A stretch of 56,209 nucleotides of DNA from JBOFDK01 sp051646925 (GTDB taxonomy: Bacteria; Bacillota; Clostridia; Lachnospirales; Cellulosilyticaceae): NCBI GenBank assembly GCA_051646925.1, contig JBOFDK010000083.1:1-56209 (forward strand), written 5' to 3'. Shown here piece after piece: positions 1 through 8,597 of this stretch (the first letter of the stretch is position 1; the number at the start of each line of letters is the position of its first letter). Position numbers and translations under genes: made by a program. The notes beneath the pieces are model-generated. The model was given only the letters and a program-made list of their open reading frames with translations. It searched no databases and was not told the origin of the DNA.

Positions 1-1032
1 AACTAAAACTATTGCTTTACCACTACGTCCATTACGTCCTGTTCGCCCTATTCTATGTGTATACGTTTCTACATCGTCTGGCACATCATAATTTACAACA
101 TGTGTAACATGATCTACGTCAATACCTCTAGCTGCTACATCTGTTGCTACTAAGTAACGATAAAAACCTTTTTTGAAATTTTCCATAATATGCTGACGAT
201 CACGTTGCTCCATTCCACCATGTAATTTTGCACAACGATATCCTTTATCTTGTAAAGCCTGTGTAACATCATCAACCTGGTTTCTTGTATTACAAAACAA
301 TATAACACAGTCTGGATTTTCATTAATCATAATTTCATTAAAAAGCTTTATTTTATTATCTGTTTTATAGTATTTTTGTTCTATATTTTGCGGGGTTTTT
401 TGCGCTACTTCTACTTGAAGAAAAACTGGGTCACTCATCATTGATTGTGCTAGTTTTTTTACATTTTCGGGCATAGTTGCTGAAAAAAGCATATGTTTTG
501 GATTAGGTCCTACACTTTTCTTGATAGCATCTACCGTCTCCATAAAACCCATTTTAAGCATTTCATCTGCTTCGTCTAATACAAAGTAAGATACATCATC
601 TAATATTAGATTTCCTCTTTCTACATGGTCTAAAACACGACCTGGTGTCCCAACAACGATATGTGTTTTTTGCTTTAGTGCTTTACGTTGTGGTTCAAAC
701 GGAGTTTTACCGATAAGCGTTACGACTTTTAAACGCTTATATCTCCCAACATTAAAAAGTTCTTCTTGAACTTGTATAGCTAATTCTCTTGTAGGTACAA
801 GAATCAATGCTTGTGGCATATTTTTTTCCCAATCTATACATTGGCAAATAGGTAAACCAAATGCTAACGTCTTACCACTACCTGTTTTCGATTGTACTAT
901 CATATTTTTGCCTTCTAAGCCTATTGGAAGTACTTCTTGTTGTACTAGTGTCGGCTCAGTATATCCCATGCAATCTAGAGCTTTTATAATCTCTGGTGCT
1001 AATGTATAATCTTTAAATGTATTTTTATTCAT
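1..1032 (-). CDS. DEAD-box RNA helicase (C-terminus cut by window edge)
   Basis: ATP-dependent RNA helicase, probably for ribosome assembly or mRNA turnover in the cytoplasm. The 344 codons present start MNKNTFKDYTLAPEI. The Q-motif region is followed by Walker A QSKTGSGKT, the DEAD box in VLDEADEML, SAT in LFSATMP, and the helicase C-terminal motifs VATDVAARGID and HRIGRTGR. The ATG at 1030-1032 is served by an AAAGGAAG sequence; the ATG seven bases upstream (1037-1039) is out of frame and stops at once. The frame runs off the window, so any C-terminal RNA-binding extension is unseen. A second DEAD-box gene lies at 38691-39806. It resembles CshA/DeaD/DbpA-type helicases, but the subtype cannot be decided from this part. 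Confidence 0.93.
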   Translation of the reverse strand, partial: MNKNTFKDYTLAPEIIKALDCMGYTEPTLVQQEVLPIGLEGKNMIVQSKTGSGKTLAFGLPICQCIDWEKNMPQALILVPTRELAIQVQEELFNVGRYKRLKVVTLIGKTPFEPQRKALKQKTHIVVGTPGRVLDHVERGNLILDDVSYFVLDEADEMLKMGFMETVDAIKKSVGPNPKHMLFSATMPENVKKLAQSMMSDPVFLQVEVAQKTPQNIEQKYYKTDNKIKLFNEIMINENPDCVILFCNTRNQVDDVTQALQDKGYRCAKLHGGMEQRDRQHIMENFKKGFYRYLVATDVAARGIDVDHVTHVVNYDVPDDVETYTHRIGRTGRNGRSGKAIVLV

Positions 1033-1150
1033 CTGTCATCGCTTCCTTTATCCTAAGTCATCTTGTATGTTGGCTAATATATAAACCATGTAAAGCGCCT
1101 TCTTCTTATTGTAACAATTTTCAAATAAAATACAAGCACCTTTATATAAT

Positions 1151-1191
1151 AAAAAAAGACCTATGCTTATAATGAAAGCATTCGGTCTTCT
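1151..1191 (-). terminator. Rho-independent terminator of the PTS gene
   Basis: The arms AAGACC (1156-1161) and GGTCTT (1184-1189) enclose a further AGCAT-type pairing. On the minus strand the stem is followed by seven T (1151-1157). It lies 46 bp beyond the PTS stop codon. Confidence 0.8.
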
Positions 1192-1236
1192 TTTAATGAG
1201 ATAATTTTGTTAATCTCAATATTATCTTTTAAATAA

Positions 1237-2682
1237 TTATTTTACTAATTTTTTTAGTTCATCAGCTACAAACTGAACTTGTGGTCCAATAATAACTTGA
1301 ACGCTTGTTTTACCAGGTCTTACAACACCAACTGCACCTGATGATTTGATTTTCTTTTCATTGATTATTGCTTGATCTTTTACTTCAAGACGTAAACGTG
1401 TTACACAGTTATCAACACTTTTAACATTCTCTTTTCCGCCTAATCCTTCAAGAACAACTGCTGCTATAGCTGTATAATCATCGTTTGCAAGTACAGCATT
1501 TTTCTCATCTTCTAAATCGTCATCTTCACGACCTGGAGTTTTAAGGTTGAATTTTGTAATAACAAATCTAAAGATTACATAGTAAACTGCAAATGCTACT
1601 ACACCAATAATTAATAACATCCAAGGATTAACTGCCATAGGAGCTTTGAAACTTAAAAACCAGTCAACAAAACCTGCACTAAATTGGAAACCTGCTCTAG
1701 TTGGAAGTAATGCTGTAACAAATAAGAATACACCTGTTAATCCAGCGTGTACAACGTATAATGCTGGTGCAAGGAACATGAACGCGAACTCAAGTGGTTC
1801 TGTTACCCCTGTAAAGAATGAACATAATGCTGCTGCACCAAGAAGAGATGCTGCTACTTTTTTCTTGTTTGATTTTGCTGTATGGTACATCGCAAGTGCC
1901 GCACCTGGAAGACCAAACATCATAACTGGGAAGTATCCTGCTTGGTACATACCTGTTACACCAAGTACACCTTCTCCATTTGCTGTCCAGAAGTTACCAA
2001 TATCGTTGATTCCTGCAAGGTCAAACCAAAATACTTGGTTAAGTGCATGGTGAAGACCAAGTGGAACTAATAAACGGTTGAAGAAACCATATAAACCTGC
2101 TCCGATTGCGCCAAAACCTGTCATCCATGTTCCAAAACCTACAAGTCCTGAGAACAGAACTGGCCATACGAAGAATAAAATTGCTGATGCAATAAGTGAT
2201 ACTACTGCTGATGCAATTGCAACACATCTTTTACCACTAAAAAACGCCAAGAAATCAGGTAATTTAGTATTTTTAAATCTGTTGTAACATGTTGCACCGA
2301 TAATACCGGCTAAAATACCGATAAATGCATTTTCAATTTTTCCAAATGCAATACTTACATTTGCAACATCTGTTTGCATAAGCATTGCTACTGTACCAGT
2401 ACTTAAAATAGTTGTCATAATTAACCATGAAACAAGTGCTGATAATGCTGAAGCCCCATCATTATCATCTGACATCCCAATACCTACCCCAATTGCAAAT
2501 AATAGTGGTAAGTTGTCAATAAGTGAACTTCCGGCTTTAATCAAAAATGCTGCAATTGCATTTGCTTCTCCCCAGCCATTTGGATCAATCCAATAACCGA
2601 TTCCCATGAGAAGTCCTGCTACTGGTAGACACGCTACTGGTAACATTAATGATTTACCTAGTTTTTGAAGATATTTCATCAT
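1237..2682 (-). CDS. nagE: PTS EIICB transporter, N-acetylglucosamine/glucose family (NagE-like)
   Basis: Membrane permease that takes up and phosphorylates a hexose, probably N-acetylglucosamine. The 481 residues comprise an N-terminal EIIC domain with about ten membrane segments (start MMKYLQKLGKSLMLPVACLP), the loop GLHHALNQVFWF, the conserved FFTGVTEPLEF, the linker FNLKTPGRED, and a C-terminal EIIB domain with the phospho-cysteine in VDNCVTRLRLEV. No EIIA domain is fused, so phosphate must come from a separate EIIA. The reading frame is open up to a TTG at 2775, but that part overlaps the leader terminator. AAGGAGG (2691-2698) sits 8 bp before the ATG at 2682. Family resemblance is closest to E. 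coli NagE; PtsG-type glucose specificity is not excluded. Confidence 0.85.
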   Translation of the reverse strand: MMKYLQKLGKSLMLPVACLPVAGLLMGIGYWIDPNGWGEANAIAAFLIKAGSSLIDNLPLLFAIGVGIGMSDDNDGASALSALVSWLIMTTILSTGTVAMLMQTDVANVSIAFGKIENAFIGILAGIIGATCYNRFKNTKLPDFLAFFSGKRCVAIASAVVSLIASAILFFVWPVLFSGLVGFGTWMTGFGAIGAGLYGFFNRLLVPLGLHHALNQVFWFDLAGINDIGNFWTANGEGVLGVTGMYQAGYFPVMMFGLPGAALAMYHTAKSNKKKVAASLLGAAALCSFFTGVTEPLEFAFMFLAPALYVVHAGLTGVFLFVTALLPTRAGFQFSAGFVDWFLSFKAPMAVNPWMLLIIGVVAFAVYYVIFRFVITKFNLKTPGREDDDLEDEKNAVLANDDYTAIAAVVLEGLGGKENVKSVDNCVTRLRLEVKDQAIINEKKIKSSGAVGVVRPGKTSVQVIIGPQVQFVADELKKLVK

Positions 2683-2764
2683 ATTATAAATCCTCCTTGA
2701 TTCTATTTGTCTACAGTTAATACTTCTGTAGTTTGTTGATTGTCTTTGAATATTTCTTGGCAAA

Positions 2765-2812
2765 CTAAAAACCAAATTTTAATCATCCAAGCGGATGCTT
2801 CTTAAAATTTGG
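2765..2812 (-). terminator. Leader terminator before the PTS gene
   Basis: A perfect 10-bp stem (arms 2772-2781 and 2803-2812, CCAAATTTTA/TAAAATTTGG) with an inner CATCC/GGATG stem is followed on the minus strand by a T-rich tail. It lies between the promoter and the PTS start codon, so it can act as an attenuator. Confidence 0.8.
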
Positions 2813-2840
2813 TCTTGAGTGTATTGCCGTAGTAACCCAA
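2809..2840 (-). promoter_or_regulatory. RAT-like antiterminator site of the BglG/GlcT class
   Basis: On the minus strand the segment reads TTGGGTTACTACGGC... and ends ...ACTCAAGACCAA. It has the GTTACT core typical of ribonucleic antiterminators, and its TTGG/CCAA ends pair. Its 3' arm overlaps the 5' arm of the leader terminator, so the two structures exclude one another. This is the known arrangement for PTS genes controlled by BglG/SacY/GlcT proteins; no such regulator gene is in the window. Confidence 0.65.
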
Positions 2841-2858
2841 TGACTATCTGTTGTAATA

Positions 2859-2887
2859 ATCATATAACAAACTTGTATATTTTACAA
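2859..2887 (-). promoter_or_regulatory. Promoter of the PTS gene
   Basis: -35 TTGTAA (2882-2887), 17-bp spacer, -10 TATGAT (2859-2864). The expected transcript start is just before the RAT-like element. Confidence 0.65.
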
Positions 2888-2957
2888 TCTTTTTATGATA
2901 TTTTACTTTTTTTTTTTTTTGAAATCAATATTTAAACTGCATTATGCTTGATTAATT

Positions 2958-3377
2958 TTATTTTTTGTTTGTTATTTTATCAATATAGTCTTTTTGTTCT
3001 CTTAAAACATCATTTTTGGCAACTAAAATATGAATATCTTTTATATCTCTTACCCATTTATGAATTTCTTGTTCAATTTCTTCATACTGTACCAATTTAT
3101 CTTGAACATATTCTTTATATTTGTTTATCTTTTCATACATTTCTTCTTCTAACTCTAATTCTAACTGCATTTCACTTAAAAAATTCTGAATAACTTCTTT
3201 AAGTTCTTCTAAGTTAAAATTTAATTCTACGTACTGCGCTAAACGTGTTTCCTCTTTTTTATGATTAATGGTATTTTCATCACACCACAAACCTAATTGA
3301 TTAGTAAGCTCGTCTAACTTTCTTAAGTCACCTTCAAAAATTTCAAACTTTTCTTCTAAATGAATATTATCACTCAT
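2958..3377 (-). CDS. Small charged coiled-coil protein, unknown function
   Basis: A 139-residue protein, rich in Glu, Lys and Leu, with long stretches of heptad-like helix from about residue 10 to the end (for example FNLEELKEVIQNFLSEMQ and EEEMYEKINKYKEYVQ). There is no signal peptide, membrane segment or cysteine motif. GAGGAGTAAT precedes the ATG at 3377. It is probably a cytoplasmic helical protein. I do not recognise the family, and the neighbours (a PTS gene downstream and a 93-residue unknown upstream) do not suggest a role. Confidence 0.7.
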   Translation of the reverse strand: MSDNIHLEEKFEIFEGDLRKLDELTNQLGLWCDENTINHKKEETRLAQYVELNFNLEELKEVIQNFLSEMQLELELEEEMYEKINKYKEYVQDKLVQYEEIEQEIHKWVRDIKDIHILVAKNDVLREQKDYIDKITNKK

Positions 3378-3491
3378 ATATTACTCCTCATCTTTCATCT
3401 ACCATGTTTTATCATTATTGTACCCACATTACAAGATTTTAACACTATAAAATGTATTTGTGAATTAAATAATAGCCAAAAAACAAAAAAA

Positions 3492-3530
3492 AACTTTCCA
3501 ACGGCTTTAAATAGCCATTGGAAAGTTTTT
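3492..3530 (-). terminator. Terminator after the 93-residue gene
   Basis: AACTTTCCAA...TTGGAAAGTT with an inner GGCT/AGCC pairing, flanked by A and T runs on both sides. It is adjacent to the stop codon at 3530-3532. Confidence 0.85.
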
Positions 3531-3811
3531 TAAATTCTAATCAATGTATTAGGATCTGCTATAATTTCTTCTAAACCTGCTTCTCTTGCTACACCCCAAT
3601 ATTCATCTTTTAAGAATGTCATATATAATGCTTTTAATACGATTAATAATTTTTTTTCTTGATGTACTTTATAAATTAATTCACCGTTAACTTTTATAGA
3701 AATAAGACTTCCGTGAATTTCTTTTGTGAATTTATTATTACTATAGTTGATTTCTTTTGCCTCATTTGTTAAAAATAAAATGAAATCCTTCTTTGATATT
3801 GTTCCATTCAT
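3530..3811 (-). CDS. Hypothetical 93-residue protein
   Basis: Starts MNGTISKKDFILFLTNEAKE and ends ADPNTLIRI. It is soluble, without cysteine motifs or a signal peptide. An ATG twelve bases further upstream (3823) directly abuts the AAGGAG and is too close to be used; the ATG at 3811 lies 12 bp from it. It stands alone between its own promoter and terminator. The family is not recognised. Confidence 0.65.
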   Translation of the reverse strand: MNGTISKKDFILFLTNEAKEINYSNNKFTKEIHGSLISIKVNGELIYKVHQEKKLLIVLKALYMTFLKDEYWGVAREAGLEEIIADPNTLIRI

Positions 3812-3873
3812 AAAAAAATTCATCTCCTTGTTTAAATAATTGTTATGGATTTGTAATATTGTTTTTGTTGTAT

Positions 3874-3902
3874 ATTGTATACACGAAATACTTATAAGTT
3901 AA
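3874..3902 (-). promoter_or_regulatory. Promoter of the 93-residue gene
   Basis: -35 TTAACT (3897-3902), 17-bp spacer, -10 TACAAT (3874-3879) on the minus strand. Confidence 0.5.
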
Positions 3903-4433
3903 TTGTATCCATTTTATCACCTAATTGCAAGTGTTATATTTTTAACTTTTGAATTCTTTTTTATACTGATTTTATGGCTTATTTATTAACTTTTTAGCAT
4001 AGTTTTACCCCTTATATATTCACTATTTTGTCTATATCAGTTATTTACAATATACAATTTTCACAAAAACTATCTTGTAAATTTTACACATCTAATTTTC
4101 ACGCTTTTTCTATCTATAACTTATAGTTAAATCGATAAATTATTATATATTGAAGTAAGCAATTTTCTTTTTTATATCCCTGCTTTAAATATTTAATATG
4201 TAAATATATTTTTCAAAACATATAACCTGATACTTTTTAATTTTAAAAACGTATAATAAACATCTATTATATATGTACTTAAAAAAATCTACTGTATCCT
4301 TCTATTTATTGAGTTTTGAGCATTAATTGGGTTATATATATTTATAATCTCTCGCATTTGACATTATTTATATAGACTATTTTCACCTTACTATAGCAAT
4401 ATTTTTATTCTTATATATGTTAATTTTACATAC
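3903..4433. other. AT-rich intergenic stretch without a recognisable gene
   Basis: About 530 bp of very AT-rich sequence with stop codons in all frames. A TTGACA at 4358-4363 has no convincing -10 at the right distance. No structured RNA, tRNA or repeat was found by eye. Confidence 0.5.
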
Positions 4434-4475
4434 AAAAAAAATGACAATCTCTATTTTAGATATTGTCATTTTTTT
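4434..4475 (-). terminator. Terminator downstream of ndh2
   Basis: The arms AATGACAATCT and AGATATTGTCATT flank a short loop, with A/T runs on both sides. It lies 37 bp past the ndh2 stop codon. Confidence 0.85.
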
Positions 4476-4511
4476 AACTTATTATTGTTTCTACCTTATT
4501 TTTTGATTATC

Positions 4512-6404
4512 TTATTTTTTTCTTGTATATAAATGTTCGTTTTTACCTAGCCAAAAATTTCCGACCATTCGGTTAATCCACGGTATGACTATTGCATCAA
4601 GTCCAAATGCACGACCTGCTCCACACATAAGTGCAATAGAACCAAAGAAGAACCATAAAATATCCCATCCAGCCATAGCACATAATATAAAATTAATTAC
4701 CATAAATGCTGATGCTGCTGATGCAAGGAATGTAAATAATCCAACGATTAATGCAAGCCCCATACCTATTTCTAAAACTACAACCATTGTTTGGAATAAC
4801 ACTGCAATATCTGCATTTGGCATAAATATTTTCATTATAGCTTCATAAAATTTAGGAACACTTTCTAATATAGGCGTTGCAAATCCTTCTCCTGCTGTTG
4901 TAGCTGCATCTGTAACAGCTGATGCTGCTGTTGTAGCATCTGTATATAACCAATCAAATGGCATTTTAACATTACCTGGTTTAATCCAGCTATCCGCACC
5001 TATTTTAAATAACCATTCACCTTTTGCAAGTCCTTTAAGTCCACTTTCCCATGCCGCTGTTCCACATAGTTTTTCTAAACCTTCTAGTAACCACAAAGAT
5101 CCAATATATATACGAAGTGGTATTAACCATAGGCGATTTCCTTTTTGTGAAAGTTGCCCACGCATAATATTTCGTGTAGTTTTCATATCAAAAAATTCAT
5201 GTTGTAAATAGTGATATACTGCATGAACATTTAGTACTCCAAATAAATAAACCATATTGATTAAATGTTTCATTACCATTGCAATGAAACCTGACATACG
5301 AACTCCCATTAAATTCGCAACACCATATCTTCCACCGATTGAAACCATAAATCCATGGTAATTTGATTTGAATTTAACACGCTCTTGTTTGCCATCAATA
5401 GTGTTAATAATATTTTTCACTGCTGTAACTGCTGTTTGCTCTGCTGCCTCTACAATTTGAGGATTGCTTTTTCCTGGTGTTTCTTCAACAAAAGCACAAT
5501 CTCCAATTACATAAACATTTTCTTTTCCTTCAGCTTGCATATATTCATTTGTTTTTGCACGTGCTGTGTTTGTTAATTCAAGACCTGTGCGTGTCATATC
5601 TTCAACACCTTTTACTCCACATGTCCATATAAGCGTTTTAGTTTGGATTATACTTCCATCTTTTAGCTTAATTGAATCTGCTGTTGCTGAAACTATCGGT
5701 GCATTTTTTAGAATTTCTACTTTATGTTTTTTCATATATCGTTCTGCTTTGTCAGCTTGCTTACGATCAAGCATATTTAAAATATTACCTGCCGCCTCTA
5801 CTACCATAACAGATACTTCATTAACATCTACATGATATTTTGATGCTAGTGTATGTTGCCATTCTAATAACTCACCAGCCATCTCAATTCCTGTAAAACC
5901 TGAACCTGCAACAACAAATGTTAAAAGTTGCTTTCTTATTTCTGCTGAACGCTCAAGTGATGCTTTTTTGAATTGATGTATAATATGTTCTCTAATATTT
6001 AGTGCTTCTTCTAAAGACCATAGTCCAAACCCATGTTCTTTGACACCTGGAATTCCAAAATATGCTTGCTCACTTCCCATACCTAGCATAAGATAGTCAT
6101 ACTCATATGTTCCATTTGTTGTCTGAATTTTTTTATCATCTGTATTAATCTTTTCAATTAAATCAACAACTACATTTACTTTTGTTCTATGAAAGATTTT
6201 CATTAAATCAACTTTAACAGATTCTTCCGGTACACGACCACCTGCTACTTCATGTAATTCAGTCATAAGTGTATGGTACGGATTTTTATCTATTAGCGTA
6301 ATTACTACATCATCATTTTTTTTATACTTTTTTGCAAGTTTTTTTGCTGCATGTACTCCAGCATATCCTGCTCCAAGAATAATAATATTCGTCTTTTTAG
6401 ACAT
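4512..6404 (-). CDS. ndh2: Type II NADH dehydrogenase fused to a DoxX-like membrane domain
   Basis: Oxidises NADH and passes electrons to the membrane quinone pool. The 630 residues have an FAD-binding GAGYAG (11-16), a second dinucleotide fold GSGFTG (167-172), and the FAD-binding VYVIGDCAF near residue 300. From about residue 370 several membrane segments follow, the last ~200 residues (from IPLRIYIGSLWLLEGLEKL) resembling DoxX. Ordinary NDH-2 proteins are about 400 residues; the long form with a membrane C-terminus matches the Ndh2 of Listeria-type extracellular electron transfer loci, as I remember that family. TAAAGGAGAAGCAAC precedes the ATG. It is divergent from the ApbE gene across a 159-bp region holding four copies of TTTTGTTAG. 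The oxidoreductase assignment is firm; the electron-transfer role is inferred from neighbours. Confidence 0.9.
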   Translation of the reverse strand: MSKKTNIIILGAGYAGVHAAKKLAKKYKKNDDVVITLIDKNPYHTLMTELHEVAGGRVPEESVKVDLMKIFHRTKVNVVVDLIEKINTDDKKIQTTNGTYEYDYLMLGMGSEQAYFGIPGVKEHGFGLWSLEEALNIREHIIHQFKKASLERSAEIRKQLLTFVVAGSGFTGIEMAGELLEWQHTLASKYHVDVNEVSVMVVEAAGNILNMLDRKQADKAERYMKKHKVEILKNAPIVSATADSIKLKDGSIIQTKTLIWTCGVKGVEDMTRTGLELTNTARAKTNEYMQAEGKENVYVIGDCAFVEETPGKSNPQIVEAAEQTAVTAVKNIINTIDGKQERVKFKSNYHGFMVSIGGRYGVANLMGVRMSGFIAMVMKHLINMVYLFGVLNVHAVYHYLQHEFFDMKTTRNIMRGQLSQKGNRLWLIPLRIYIGSLWLLEGLEKLCGTAAWESGLKGLAKGEWLFKIGADSWIKPGNVKMPFDWLYTDATTAASAVTDAATTAGEGFATPILESVPKFYEAIMKIFMPNADIAVLFQTMVVVLEIGMGLALIVGLFTFLASAASAFMVINFILCAMAGWDILWFFFGSIALMCGAGRAFGLDAIVIPWINRMVGNFWLGKNEHLYTRKK

Positions 6405-6430
6405 GTTGCTTCTCCTTTAGTCTTTATTGA

Positions 6431-6471
6431 TTTTGTTAGTTTTTTGTTAGATTTTTGTTAGATTTTGTTAG
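6431..6471. repeat. Four TTTTGTTAG repeats at helical spacing
   Basis: Copies at 6431-6439, 6442-6450, 6453-6461 and 6463-6471 have starts 11, 11 and 10 bp apart. They lie in the ndh2/apbE divergent region, upstream of the apbE promoter and within the probable ndh2 leader. Confidence 0.75.
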
Positions 6472-6497
6472 TTTTCTATTAAATATTTTTTTCATGC

Positions 6498-6526
6498 TTG
6501 TTTCGTTTTCAAAAAATGTATATAAT
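6498..6526 (+). promoter_or_regulatory. Promoter of apbE
   Basis: -35 TTGTTT (6498-6503), 17-bp spacer, -10 TATAAT (6521-6526); the start codon is at 6564. Confidence 0.7.
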
Positions 6527-6563
6527 AAAAAACAATTATCTTACTTATATTGGAGGCTTAATT

Positions 6564-7628
6564 ATGATTGCTTGTTTGAAACTTACAGTGAAATTTATTT
6601 GTTTTATCATTCCAATGTCTATTTTGTTGTGTTCTTGTCAAAGTCCAACAAATGTAGAAAATTCTTCCCCCCTAGAACCTCTACGCAAAACACACATTAT
6701 GATGGGTACATCTGTTACTATTACATTATATGATTATGATGATCCTAACATTCTAGATTATGCATTCGAAAAAATAAGACAACTAGAATCAGCTTTAAGT
6801 TTAAATAAATCTAATACATTACTAGACAAGGTTAATCAACAAGCTGGACTATCCCCTGTTGTCGTTAATCAAGATTTTTTCAACGTAGTTGAACGTGGCC
6901 TTTATTATAGTATTCTCACGAATGGCGCATTTGATGTAACAATTGGACCACTTGTAAAATTATGGAACATTGGGTTTTCTGATGCCCGTGTTCCTTCTGA
7001 ACAAGAAATTGATAATATTTTGCCTCTTATCAACTATAATAATATCACACTTGACGCAACAAACAATACTATCTTTTTAAAAAATCCTAATATGAAACTT
7101 GATTTGGGTAGTATTGCAAAAGGTTATGCAGCAGACCAAATCGCTGAACTTCTTAGATTTCATGGGGTTGAACATGCAATTATCGACCTTGGTGGCAATG
7201 TTTATACACTAGGTTCTAAACTTGATGGAACTTCTTGGAAAGTTGGTATTCAAGACCCGTATAATCCTCGTGGTGCAATTATCGGTCATATCCCTGTTTC
7301 TAATAAATCAATTGTTACATCTGGTATTTATGAACGTTTCCTTAAAGTTGATGACGCATCTTATCATCATATTCTTAATCCTAAAGATGGTTATCCATAC
7401 TCAAATGATATTGTATCTGTTACAATTATAAGCGATTACTCTGTTGACGGTGATGCTTTATCTACTGCTGTTTTTTCAATGGGTATAGAGCAAGGTCTTA
7501 ACTTTGTCGAATCTTTAGATGGTATTGAAGCTATTTTTATTTCTACAGATAATGTTTTATATTTAACAGATGGAATAAAAAATGATTTTACTTTGTCTAA
7601 TGATAACTTCAAACTATCTTCTAAATAA
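6564..7628 (+). CDS. apbE: FAD:protein FMN transferase, lipoprotein (ApbE/FmnB)
   Basis: Covalently attaches FMN, taken from FAD, to Thr/Ser in target flavoproteins on the outer face of the membrane. The 354 residues start with a signal peptide and lipobox (ILLCSC, lipid Cys about residue 24). The ApbE signatures follow: MMGTSVTITLYD, LDLGSIAKGYAAD, HAIIDLGGN and DGDALSTAVFSMG. TTGGAGG sits before the ATG at 6564; the longer frame from 6498 overlaps the promoter and is rejected. The obvious substrate is the two-domain FMN-binding lipoprotein encoded convergently just downstream. This pairing, with ndh2 next door, parallels Listeria FmnB/PplA/Ndh2. Confidence 0.93.
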   Translation: MIACLKLTVKFICFIIPMSILLCSCQSPTNVENSSPLEPLRKTHIMMGTSVTITLYDYDDPNILDYAFEKIRQLESALSLNKSNTLLDKVNQQAGLSPVVVNQDFFNVVERGLYYSILTNGAFDVTIGPLVKLWNIGFSDARVPSEQEIDNILPLINYNNITLDATNNTIFLKNPNMKLDLGSIAKGYAADQIAELLRFHGVEHAIIDLGGNVYTLGSKLDGTSWKVGIQDPYNPRGAIIGHIPVSNKSIVTSGIYERFLKVDDASYHHILNPKDGYPYSNDIVSVTIISDYSVDGDALSTAVFSMGIEQGLNFVESLDGIEAIFISTDNVLYLTDGIKNDFTLSNDNFKLSSK

Positions 7629-7636
7629 TTGTAAAT

Positions 7637-7679
7637 AAAAAAGCCCTACACTGATAAGTTATCAATGTAGGGCTTTTTT
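7637..7679. terminator. Bidirectional terminator between apbE and the FMN-binding lipoprotein gene
   Basis: GCCCTACA (7643-7650) pairs with TGTAGGGC (7665-7672), with an inner TGATAA/TTATCA stem, an A run before and a T run after. It serves both converging genes. Confidence 0.92.
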
Positions 7680-7690
7680 GTTATTTATTA

Positions 7691-8539
7691 TTAGTTAATA
7701 GCAGCTGCAACAGCTTCTAATAAATCATTAACTTTGATTGATACTCCTGATACAACATCAGTGTTACCTTCATCATTTATAGTTGTTACTTTTGATAAGT
7801 CAAAGTTGTTTTCTACGATAAATGCAGCAAGTGCATCTACTTGTTCGTTCCAAGGCATTCCACCTTCAACCATTACGTACTCACCATTTTTAGCCATTTC
7901 GTATTTGCTTGTTTCACCATCTGCTAAAACATCAAACTTTACATTTACTGGTTGACCAAATTCATACATTACTTTAGCAATTACAGTATCTTTTTCTCCT
8001 TGAACTTCACCAATTTTTACTCCTGTGAATCCTTGAGAAACTTCTCCGTTTGCTACTTCTTGTATTAAAGCGTCTATAGCATCAACAAAAGATACAACTT
8101 TGATTGATACGCCTGTTACAACGTCTGTGTTACCTTCTTCATTTGTATAAGTAATTGTTGATAAGTCAAAATTGTTTTCTTTGATATGCTCAACTAAAGC
8201 TGCTACTTGTTCGTTCCAAGGTGTTCCACCTTCAACCATAACATATTCGCCATTTGCAGCAATTTCATTTTTTGATTGACCATCTTCTGTAATTATATCG
8301 ATTGCTAAATCAACTGGTTTACCATCTTCAAATGTAACTTCTGTTACAAGAACATCGCCTTTTGAAGTGCTAGCAAGTGTTTCTCTTTTTATAGTTCCTG
8401 TAAACGCTTCACCTTCAATCTCTTCTGTTTGTTGTTCTTGTGTTTGACCATTTGTTTCAGGTGTTGTTTCTTCTTTAGATGTACATCCTGTAAAAGCCAA
8501 CATTAAACCTAATGCGATTGCAATAACTCTTAATTTCAT
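7691..8539 (-). CDS. Lipoprotein with two FMN-binding domains (PplA-like)
   Basis: Probable extracellular flavoprotein electron carrier. The 282 residues begin with a lipoprotein signal (AFTGC, Cys19) and an acidic Gln/Glu/Thr-rich spacer to about residue 45. Two tandem homologous domains follow (about 46-160 and 170-282). Each holds NGEYVMVEGG.PWNEQV and ends with an FMN-attachment-type motif, DVVTGVS at 139-145 and DVVSGVS at 261-267. The usual flavinylation consensus is Dxx(S/T)GA(T/S), so here the Ala is Val and the acceptor would be Ser145 and Ser267. TAGGAGGATATT precedes the ATG. The architecture (lipid anchor, two FMN domains, ApbE and Ndh2 neighbours) matches PplA of Listeria; sequence homology was not tested. 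Confidence 0.8.
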   Translation of the reverse strand: MKLRVIAIALGLMLAFTGCTSKEETTPETNGQTQEQQTEEIEGEAFTGTIKRETLASTSKGDVLVTEVTFEDGKPVDLAIDIITEDGQSKNEIAANGEYVMVEGGTPWNEQVAALVEHIKENNFDLSTITYTNEEGNTDVVTGVSIKVVSFVDAIDALIQEVANGEVSQGFTGVKIGEVQGEKDTVIAKVMYEFGQPVNVKFDVLADGETSKYEMAKNGEYVMVEGGMPWNEQVDALAAFIVENNFDLSKVTTINDEGNTDVVSGVSIKVNDLLEAVAAAIN

Positions 8540-8597
8540 AATATCCTCCTAATGAGTTCTAGTTTTATGTAGTTAACTTATGTTTACCACTCCACAC

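Noticed and set aside
2683..2775. N-terminal extension of the PTS protein from a TTG at 2775
   Set aside because: It overlaps the leader terminator and lacks a ribosome binding site; AAGGAGG precedes the ATG at 2682.
4358..4390. Plus-strand promoter at TTGACA 4358
   Set aside because: No acceptable -10 at 16-18 bp and no gene downstream on that strand.
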